DNA of 64,000 bases, from the NCBI GenBank assembly GCA_037501455.1, contig CM074858.1, forward strand, positions 77,288,501-77,352,500, read 5' to 3'. A program made the position numbers and the translations under genes. The notes under the pieces were generated by a model. It ran no database searches and had not been told where the DNA came from. It saw only the letters and a list, made by a program, of their open reading frames with translations. Shown piece by piece: positions 55,639-64,000 of the stretch; position 1 is the stretch's first letter; every line of letters starts with the position of its first letter. Origin of the DNA: Lantana camara. Its lineage: Eukaryota > Streptophyta > Magnoliopsida > Lamiales > Verbenaceae.

Positions 55639-58600
55639 ATGAGATCCTTGTCCCGAAGGATCAAACTTTGGAAACCTGGTAGTGATGTCGTTGTAATCCT
55701 CCCATGTCGCATCTACTTCAGTGCCACTGGTTTGTTATCACGAGGAACTAATCTCTTATCCAAGACTGCCAGGGGAAAGATTTTGAATACACCATCTTCA
55801 CTAACCTCAGGCAACCTGCTACAAGGCACATACTTATCTCCAATCTTTTTCTTAAGTACAGAAACGTGGAATACTGGATGAATTTGACTTGCATTGGGCA
55901 ATTCCAGTTTATAAGCAACCTGTCCAATCTTGGAGATAATCTTGTAAGGGCCGAAATACTTTGGAGACAGTTTTAAATTCCTTCTCAGAGCTAAGGAACT
56001 CTGCCTATCAGGCTGTAACCTCAAATAAACCATATCACCCTCCTGAAATGATCTTTCAGTGCGATTTCGATTAGCATAAAATTTGGTCCTCTGTTGGGCC
56101 TTCTCCAAGTTCTCCTTGAGGATAATATTAAACCTGATCCTTTCTTGTATAAGATCCTTCACCCCACAATTTTCAGATTCAAAATAAGGCCCAAGTGTAT
56201 CCTTAGTAGGAATGTACCCATACAATGCCTCAAAAGGAGTAAGCTTGAGGCTTGAATGGTAATTGGTGTTGTACCAGAATTCAGCCATAGATAACCACTT
56301 TTTCCAGAGTTTGGGCCTCATGTGACACATACATTCAAATAGGTCTCCAAGCACTGGTTTACCCTTTCACTTTGCCCATCTGATTGAGGATGGTAGGCTA
56401 TTGATAGTGCTAAAGTTGTTCCTGTCAGCTTAAATAACTCTTTCCAGAAACTGCTGGTGAATATCCTATCTCTATCTGACACAATTGAATGAGGCATCCC
56501 ATGTAGTTTATACACATTATCTAAGAATACTTTAACAATGACTTCAGCCGTAAAAGTGTGAGACAGAGCAAAGAAATGTGCATATTTACTAAATCTGTCA
56601 ACCACCACTAATATCACATCCTTTCCCTCTGATTTCGGCAACCCTCAATGAAATCCATGGTGATGTGAGTCTAAGCTTGCTCAGGAATGGTTAAGGGTTG
56701 TAAAAGGCCTGGGTATTTTATATTCTCATGCTTTGGTTTCTGACAAACATCACATTTCTTCACCTACTGTTCTACATCTACTTTCAATTTAGGCCAATTA
56801 AACATGGACCTGACTCTTTGGTAGGTACCAGGAATCACTGAGTGACCACCCAATGAAGTATCATGCAATGCTTGTATGATCCTTTCTTTTAACCTAACAT
56901 CATTTCCTACACATATTTTGCCCTTCTTCCTTAATAACCCCCCACTCCAAGTATAATCAGGAAATGAATTCATATCAATAGCTTTTGCTTGTCGAATTTG
57001 AGTAAGTAAAGAGTCATTAGTGTAGGATTCACTTACTTCTGTTACCCAAGATGGTACCACAGATGAGATGAAATGGCACTGGAGCTCATCATGGTTGATT
57101 CTGGATAAAGCATCAGCTACCATGTTCTCTACCCCCTTCTTATATTGCACCTCATAGTCAAACCGCAGCAGTTTTGAAATCGACTTATGTTGCAATAATG
57201 TACCCATCCTTTGATCTAACATATGTTTTAAGACTCTGCTGATCAGATTTTATAATCAAATGATGCCCTTGCAGATAGTGTCTCCATTTATTCACAGCCA
57301 TGAGTATAGCTAAATTTTTTTTCTCATACACAGAAAGTCCTTTGTTCTTTTCCCCAAAAGCTTTACTTAAGAAGGCAATGGGCCGGTTCTGTTGCATCAA
57401 GACAACCCTTATCCCATCATTGCAAGCATCTGTTTCTAGGATGAATGTTTTTTGAAAATCTGGAAGGACTAGAACTGGTGCTGAAGTAACTGCTCTTTTT
57501 AGATTCTCAAATGTTGTTTCTGCCTTTTCATTCCAGTGGAAGTTATCCTTCTTCAATAAATCAGTTAGGGGTTTACTGATCAACCCATAATGCTTTATAA
57601 ACTTTCTATAATACCCTGTCAATCCCAAAAATCCTCTCAATTCCTTGCCAGTCTTAGGCTTTGGCCACTGTTTCATCACTTCCACTTTATTAGGATCAGT
57701 AGATACTCCATGTTCAGAAATAATATGCCCCAAATAATCAATACTTCTTTTCCCGAAGCTATACTTGCTCATCTTTGCATACAACTCATGATGTTTTAAT
57801 ATAGCTAAGACAATCTTAAGATGTTCCAGATGCTCACTCCAAGATTTGCTATATATCAAGATGTCATCAAAGAATACCAAAATGAATTTTCTCAAATGGA
57901 GAAAGAATATCTGATTCATCAATGATTGGAATGTAGAAGGTGCATTACACAGTCCAAATGGCATGAGAAGGAACTCATAATGGCCATTATGTGTAAAAAA
58001 ACTGGTCTTAGATATATCCCCATCCCTCATTCTAATTTGAAAATAACCAGACCTCAAGTCTATCTTCGAAAAATAACTTGCACCATATAATTCATCCAGA
58101 AATTCATCTATCACAGGTATTGGAAAATTATGTTTAATAATCAGAGTGTTCAGATACCCTTAATCAACACACATGCGCCAAGTGCCATCTTTCTTTTTAA
58201 CAAGTAAGACTGGAGAGGCAAAAGAGCTTTGGCTTGGCCTAATAATACCCTCCTTCAACATTCCCTTGATCAAAGACTCAATTTCATCCTTCTGCACATG
58301 TGAATACCTGTAAGGGAACTATTTCTTAGGCACAGCATCAACCTTCAACTCAATCTTGTGTTCAATTTCCCTCATAGGTGGCAGGGATTTTGGTTCTTCA
58401 AACACAACTTTAAACTGATCAGGAACTTCTTTTAATGATGAATCCCCAACCTCTTCAGTGCAAGCAGTAGCTATAAGGGAATACAGTTGGCCAATGTCCA
58501 CAGTTTCTCCACTCTTAATCATTTTCTCAATCCCTGCTGTAGATATAAAATCAATCTCAGATTGGTTCTTGAGAGCTTGTAAACTGATTCTTGTCCCATT

Positions 58601-58960
58601 TTTCAACACTGAGATCCTGTTATTCTTGTAATCCAACCTAATAGGAGTCATGCTACTCAGCCAATCACCACCCATTACCATATCCACTTCTCCTAAATCC
58701 AAAACTCTAGTTGGAAATCTGAATTTGTGATCCTGAATCTCCCATTCAAAATCTGGATAAATTATATCACTAACCAACTAAGTTTTTCCAGTTGCCTTAA
58801 CTCTCATTGGTTTAGTGCTTTCTTTCCTCCCTGTTAAGGTTTTGGCCTTTTCCTCATCCACAAAGCAAGTGGAGCTCTCAGAATCTAATAAGAGTAAAAC
58901 ATCTTTTCCTTCAATGCTCCCCTTCAATTTAAACATATGAGGACTACCTTTCCCAGTGAT
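55639..58960 (-). pseudogene. E11 pol: protease, RT, RNase H, integrase, chromodomain remnant
   Basis: In order on the minus strand: protease with DSE where DSG is expected (near 58888) and a stop near 58778; protease C-terminus (MVMGGDWLSSM); a stop near 58319; RT whose fingers contain a stop near 58158, then the active site LVFFDDILIY; and RNase H (LETDACNDG). A frameshift follows near 57210, then the LQHKSISKLLRFDYEVQYKKG connection and an HHCC region. Integrase has frameshifts near 56641 and 56330 (VVDRFSKYAHF, IVSDRDRIF, QSDGQSERVNQ), then a GPY-type domain (KYFGPYKII). A last frameshift near 55730 leads to the chromodomain end (ATWEDY...RFPKF). It is dead in this copy. Confidence 0.92.
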
Positions 58961-58981
58961 AGAATGTATTGAAATAGTCAG

Positions 58982-60858
58982 TGTTAGGAATAGTGCCCTA
59001 AAAGCTGATTGTATATCCGCTTTGTGCTTTTCCTTATTGTAATCACAGACAATCTTTGAATAAAATAACGAATTGAGGCAACACTTCTTTATATGCTCTT
59101 GTTTGGTATGCGGTTATTTTAGCTGTGTATGTATGAGAACTCCCCTAATCCCGATGACTTTAGGACTCTACCATTTAGGTGAAATGGTTCATGAAACGAG
59201 CCCTATATCACATAAGTCATGATTAGTAAAATACTCCAAGCCGATGAGTCCTACAGACAGTGGGAGTGTCAACCTGACTCCTCTAAGGCTTGCTTGTGGG
59301 ATCACGCCCTTAAGAAGGACCACCTTGTTTCATAGAGGTGCAAAGTGTATAGTTGATACGTGTGTGATACATGAGAGTGCTTACTTTAATAAGTAAGTTC
59401 ACTGAGGTGCCCCGTGTGAGAACATTCCTAAATGAGAAAGGAAGTTTCTATTTCAGGAAATGGAAACTTCCAGATTAGGAAATATCTCACGAGTCATTGA
59501 TGTGATTAATTGATCCTTAGACTTGAGGTTCCTTGTCACTTTATGAGTTAACTCTGTAGTCTTAGGTATAAGCTTTAAAGGGTGTCGCCTTAGACAACTG
59601 ATTCAAGGCTTATGTTGGGGCTGCACAAGTGATTCATGAAAGTGAATGAGAATCAAGAAAGGACCTACACTTGCATTTGCAAGGTGATCTCTTATTGTGT
59701 AAGTCATTCATATGCCATATGGAGTCCTTGGCCAAGGCAGTAGATCAAGACATCAAGAAAAGGGTTTCTTGGATTGAGATCAAATGGATATGAAATGCAC
59801 TTAGCTTTAAGACCGGATTATTAGGGTTCTGATTATTCCCTTGCCCTAGATCTTGGTTGAGAGATAGTAAGTAGGAGGATTGTATCTCACATGAATCAAT
59901 GACTTAAAGGTTCTGTCGAATCCGAACATTCCAATTCAGCTAGGGGTTAAACACCTGTTGCTAGACTATGGTCGTTTAATCTGTGGACTGATTAATTAAT
60001 TAGTGAATTAATTAATTAGGGTCACTGCTAATTGAATTGAGAACCTAGAGGGTCACACACAACAACTTGGTTACATGAGTTGAGGCTTTAAAATGATTAA
60101 ACGAGTTAATCGGGCCAAGAGGGTTCCACACGTGTGAAATCACACGTGTGGCTCATGTGAGTGACACGTGTCACTGTGACACGTGTCACACACGTGTGAA
60201 TATATTTAATTTTTGAATTAAAAAGAAAGTCTTATTTTGGAGAAAAATAATCTAGTTAATTAATTACGAATTAATTAATTAGATAAAAATAAGTTATTTA
60301 TTTTATAATAAATAAAGTATAAAATTATCCAAAAATAGTTTGGATATTTTTAGCTCTCTTAAAAGTTGACTTAAATTAGAATTCAAAGTCAAAGTTGGAA
60401 AATACTTGATGATCAAGTAATAGGAGAGAGAGGAACCAAATCCTTGCCCAACAAGGAATAGGTTCGGCCGTCCCTCTCCCTTTCCTATATATAGGGGAGC
60501 TCATGCTCCCCTTTAGAGCTAATTGGCAATTCTTTTGGTTCATGTGTTGAACACCTTCCTTTCTCCAAGATTAAATACTAACTAGAGAACTAGCATCCTT
60601 ACTAGTTAGATTGTGATCAAGTTGGTGGACTTTCTCTAGAGACTTCAAGTTAGAAGTTTGAAGATTCGAGCTTTACCAAGGAGAGGGGATCAAGCCGCGA
60701 GAAGAGCGTTCTTGGGTGGCTTGAAACGCTTCAAGAAAGAATATAAGAAAAGTAAGTTTTCTATCTTTACGAATTTGGTTACACGATTGCGAGTCCTAGA
60801 TCCTTTTGTTGGGAAAATTTTTTAAATTCCGCTGCTTTCTGATTCGTGTTTTCCAACA
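58982..60858 (+). mobile_element. E12 5' LTR (1877 bp)
   Basis: It runs from TGTTAGGAATAG to TTCCAACA. The ACGT palindrome cluster is at about 60125-60198 and TATATATA at 60486-60493. It lacks the TATATATATTATATA stretch that E10 has after the palindromes. Confidence 0.95.
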
Positions 60859-60860
60859 AG

Positions 60861-60873
60861 TGGTATCAGAGCC
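60861..60873 (+). promoter_or_regulatory. Primer-binding site of E12
   Basis: TGGTATCAGAGCC, two bases after the LTR, as in E10. Confidence 0.93.
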
Positions 60874-63007
60874 ACCTCGTTAATCGTGTTTCTGATTCGT
60901 CTCAATTATTCTGAATTTGGTAGAAATTCTTAGGCTTGATGCGATTGAGTATTTGTAATTGTTTTAGAAAGCCTGAATTACGAAACTGTATTTTTTTTCC
61001 TGAAAGTTTCTGAAAATTGGTTTTTGCAAAATTTAATTTTTGAAAACAATTTTAGATTTGAAACTGTATAAACTATTATTGGATTTCTTGGATTGGTTTT
61101 GCTTTTGAACGAAAACACGAAACGAAAACCCGGATCACGACGAACACGCGAAACCCCGCGCGCGAAGGCGTCGCGCGCCACCGCCCGCGAAGGCGTCGCG
61201 CGCCACCGCCCGCCTGTCCTAGGCGTGCGCAGGGCAGCCGCCCAGCACCTCCCGCACGCCTAGGCACGCCCGCCCAGGGCGGCCGAGACTGGCCGCCCAT
61301 CGCCCGCCGTCGCCCGACAGGGCGCGCGCGCCAGGCGTGCGGCATGCGCAGGCAGTGCACGTCCGCCCCGTTTCGCGTACGGGCCTCGTTTTCCTGATCC
61401 GAACTTTTGTATTTCGTGCAATCCAGTCCCAACTTTTATTTTAATTTTAAAATTTTATTTTGAATATTTATTTTAATTTTTGAATAAAAACTAGAAATTG
61501 GGATTTTTGAGAAATTGAAACGGTTTATATTTTGGGAAAATACAATCTTTGATAAAATTATTAATTTTTAGAAATTAATTGGAATTTTATTTGTTTTGGT
61601 AATTTGGGATTTATTGAAAACTTTTATAAATAAGACTCGCATCAAGTCGTGTTTTAAGTCATTAGGACTTGAAACGAGAATTTTAATTTATTGGCTAAAT
61701 TTAAATTCTCGCAAGAGCATGTTAGGTGATCATGGGTTTAGATCTATGTATGGTTTTAATTTATGCACATGGATGGTTTAAATTGGGGTTGGAGCCCTAT
61801 AGTTGCGTTTATTATGTGGCTTTCCATATTACTGTTTTTGAGGCCGCGGTATGCCCCGTGTAATTGTCTAAGGCCAATATGAAGATTGAGCCTTATTACT
61901 TTATGCCTTTTTCTTTTTATTGTAATTTGAGAGTAGAGATAGGTGGTGAGGTTTTATTTTCATTTTGGAGACAATGCACCCATGGAGTAAGATGGACCAC
62001 ATTCAAGTAAAAAGGAGGCCATAAGTGAAGACCCCTCAAAATGTTAGGGAGGGGAATCTCAATTGTTAAATGTAATAGAGATAGGGCTCGTATTTTGTTA
62101 CCGCTTTCCCTTATGTGATTTAAACTGTTTATGTAGCATGTATGTTAGAACTTGTGATTGTGGAGTGGCTCCCACATATCACGCATAAGATAGGTAGAAC
62201 CCATGATCATTACACGTTAGTATCATGCTAGGACATGTTATCTGTTTATGTGCTTGTTTGATATGCATTTAAGTGTACTTGCATTAATCAAGACTAATAA
62301 AATTGGATAACATATATGTTGGTGAGGTCGAATCGGACAACTCTCCGGTTGATTCGAAAATTCCCCTTAAATATTAAGCTAATTTCGAACAAATAGGTGT
62401 TTAATTCGAGATGCAAATTTTGAATTAAATTCCTAGCATTCCATCAATAGGTTTTAAGTTTAGTAAGTGAAGCTGGTTATTGTCCGCGAGTCGTGGGATA
62501 GCTAGTGGAGCTTATTAGTTCTTAGTTACCTAATTGATCATTTTAAATGATCAATATTTCATGGTCAATTTTAGCAAGGGCGATGTCCGCGAGTCGTGGG
62601 TCGTTCGAACTAAGTTTTGATCATGATCTTATGATTGATGGGTCTAGCTTAACGCCTAAGTAAATATGGATGTCGCACGAGTCGTGGGTCCATATTGAAA
62701 GATAGGTGATGCAAAAACAATTACTAAGAGTTCTAAAGGTGTTAGAATTGGTAAGTTGTACCTACCTAGGGTTCTTACTTAGAATGTCCGCGAGTCGTGG
62801 GTTCGAGGTAAAATGCCTAGGATCTTAGTACCCATTGGGAAACGTGTTCCTCTTAGATCTTTGGGAATTCTAGATCTTTGAAAAACAGTGGGAGCTACAT
62901 TAGATTAAAGACCTTATCTTTTGTATATCGTTATAATTCAGCATGCTCACTAGTTCTCTGTTTTACCATTTAGGTCGTAGGTTCTGTGATTCTCTACGTG
63001 TTTTGAA
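60874..63007 (+). other. E12 untranslated leader with divergent GC-rich block
   Basis: It matches the E10 leader from about 61640 onward, including the TGTCCGCGAGTCGTGGG repeats near 62480, 62584, 62671 and 62785. The GC-rich block (61125-61390) is very different from that of E10. It contains a perfect 25-bp tandem duplication (61161-61185 and 61186-61210). One of the two GGTTGGAGCC units of E10 is missing here. Confidence 0.85.
61161..61210 (+). repeat. 25-bp perfect tandem duplication in E12 GC-rich leader
   Basis: Two adjacent identical units begin CGCGAAGGCGTCGCGCGCC. E10 lacks them. Confidence 0.9.
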
Positions 63008-64000
63008 ATGGCAACCAAAAACCCTCTTGTATCGATCCTCGAGTCAAACAAGTTGACTGGTCCCAACTATTCTGATTGGCTGAGGAATCTAAAAATCATT
63101 TTAGATTCTAAGAAGAGAACTTATGTTCTCTTCGAAGGGGAGCCCAGTCCCGAAGGGGAGGCTCCCACTCGGGCCGAGCGGGATGCGATTCAGAAGTGGA
63201 AGGATGATAATCTCCAAGCCCGTTGCCTTATGTTGGCTAACATGTCTCCGGACTTGCAAAGACAACATGAGGCCATGGAATTTGCTTGGGAGATTTACGA
63301 CCACTTAGAGCAACTTTACCGCCCTCATGAACGTGTTACAAGGTATAACACATCAAAGGAATTGTTCCACTTGAGAATGAGGGAAGGTTCAAGTGTCCAT
63401 GAATATGGACTCAAGTTTCTTGCCCTTACTGAGAAACTTGCTTCCATGGACATGCCACTGAAAGATGAGCTTTCAGTGGATTTGTTGCTAGGTTCGCTCC
63501 CACCATCATTCAACCCATTTGTCCTTAACTTCAACATGAATCATGCTGGTGCTGCTGTAGCTGAGCTGATTAGTCAGCTTGTGACTGCTGAAAGCACGAT
63601 CAAGAAGGACAATAAGGTTTTGATGGTGAATGCTCCATCTTCCTCTTCTGGGCCTTCTAAAGGTAAGGGCAAGAAAGCCCAAAAGAAGAAGAAGAAACCC
63701 CTTAGGCCCACTGGTGGCATTTCGAAGGGGAAGGCCCAAAAGAAGAAGAGTGATCAGAAAGAGGAGGTTTGCTTCCATTGTGGCAAAGCGGGACATTGGA
63801 GGAGAAACTGCCCAGAGTACAAGGCTACTCTAAAGAAAGGTATCTTTCTCGTTGAAGTAAATCTTTCTATTAATTCTAGTTCTTGGGTACTTGATACCGG
63901 TTGTGGAACTCATATCTGTAATGATGTACAGATGCTAAGTGAAGTCCAACAACTCAAAGAAGGAGAATGTGTCTTGAAGATCGGCGATGGCTCAAACGTT
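63008..64000 (+). CDS. E12 gag-pol N-terminal part, open to window end
   Basis: The ATG at 63008 opens 331 codons without a stop, running off the window. It encodes the copia gag with capsid sequence (KLTGPNYSDWLRNLKI, FHLRMREGSSVHEYGLKF, LPPSFNPFV). A Lys-rich linker, an intact CCHC knuckle (CFHCGKAGHWRRNC) and the protease start (WVLDTGCGTH) follow. The start is the same as in E10, right after the leader. Sense codons stand where E10 has its first two stops. Gag packages element RNA, and the protease cleaves the polyprotein. Whether the rest of pol is intact cannot be seen here. Confidence 0.93.
   Translation, partial: MATKNPLVSILESNKLTGPNYSDWLRNLKIILDSKKRTYVLFEGEPSPEGEAPTRAERDAIQKWKDDNLQARCLMLANMSPDLQRQHEAMEFAWEIYDHLEQLYRPHERVTRYNTSKELFHLRMREGSSVHEYGLKFLALTEKLASMDMPLKDELSVDLLLGSLPPSFNPFVLNFNMNHAGAAVAELISQLVTAESTIKKDNKVLMVNAPSSSSGPSKGKGKKAQKKKKKPLRPTGGISKGKAQKKKSDQKEEVCFHCGKAGHWRRNCPEYKATLKKGIFLVEVNLSINSSSWVLDTGCGTHICNDVQMLSEVQQLKEGECVLKIGDGSNV

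Larger units (their letters stand above)
55085..58981 (-). mobile_element. E11: decayed chromovirus-type gypsy element, 3' half
   Basis: The minus-strand 3' end CCAGATTGTTACA is at 55085. A short LTR, pol with chromodomain remnant, and protease follow up to 58981, where E12 interrupts it. It is a different lineage from E5-E7 (short LTR, different pol), perhaps Reina-like. Gag, primer site and 5' LTR are outside the window. Confidence 0.85.
58982..64000 (+). mobile_element. E12: second copy of the E10 copia family, 5' half
   Basis: A 5' LTR (58982-60858), primer site, leader and gag match E10 closely. The element continues past the window end. It is inserted in the E11 protease region after ...GTCAG. 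The LTR is 72 bases shorter than in E10, mainly in the AT-rich block after the ACGT palindromes. Confidence 0.95.

Overview
The window is a plant nuclear repeat block: about 64 kb of LTR retrotransposons nested inside one another, with one small DNA-transposon-like insertion and no host gene that I can support. The retrotransposon types, initiator-Met-tRNA primer sites (TGGTATCAGAGC), very long LTRs (1.9-3.9 kb), chromodomain-type Ty3/gypsy pol and an Angela/BARE-like Ty1/copia family point to an angiosperm with a repeat-rich genome, probably pericentromeric or other heterochromatin. The species cannot be read from the sequence.

For reference I name the elements E1-E12 and M1. LEFT EDGE (all + strand): E1 is represented by the end of its internal region (1-840) and its 3' LTR (841-3395). 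It sits in E2, of which only the LTR 3' part is present (3396-5652). E2 sits in E3, a gypsy LTR fragment (5653-6272). E4 (+) begins at 6273 inside E3. Its 5' LTR is cut by M1 (7893-9564, a MULE-like non-autonomous element with a retroposed-looking poly(A) segment) and by E5, and resumes at 53674-54682, followed by a primer site and a gag fragment.

CENTRE: E5 (minus, 9599-53673) is bounded by the same 5-bp duplication, AAATA, 44 kb apart. It keeps its 3' LTR, the end of pol and about two thirds of its 5' LTR. E6 (minus) lies in the E5 pol, and a deletion has fused the E6 pol to the E5 5' LTR at about 28974. E7 (minus, 16090-25883) is a full-length gypsy element with a TGATG duplication inside the E6 LTR. 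E8 (+, 29590-33478) is a solo LTR and E9 (minus, 34423-53269) is a gag-only gypsy element; both lie in the E5 5' LTR. E10 (+, 34828-44953) is a full-length copia element inside the E9 3' LTR.

RIGHT EDGE: E11 (minus, from 55085) is a decayed chromovirus in the E4 gag. E12 (+, from 58982) is a second copy of the E10 copia family inside E11. Its gag is open to the window end. The deepest supported chain is E3 > E4 > E5 > E9 > E10.

The genes belong to retrotransposition: gag forms the particle, and pol supplies protease, reverse transcriptase, RNase H and integrase, the gypsy integrases ending in chromodomain-like tails. Nearly all copies are broken by stops, frameshifts or deletions; the E12 gag is the only long intact coding segment.

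The most unusual signals lie in the non-coding LTRs. Several gypsy LTR families carry, at nearly the same offset from the LTR start, an array of short palindromes whose sequence is family-specific but shares an ACG-NC-CGT core. The same LTRs share a short hairpin whose stem base pair varies compensatorily, a long-range inverted repeat near the LTR 3' end, and a splice-donor-like site at about +560 to +600.
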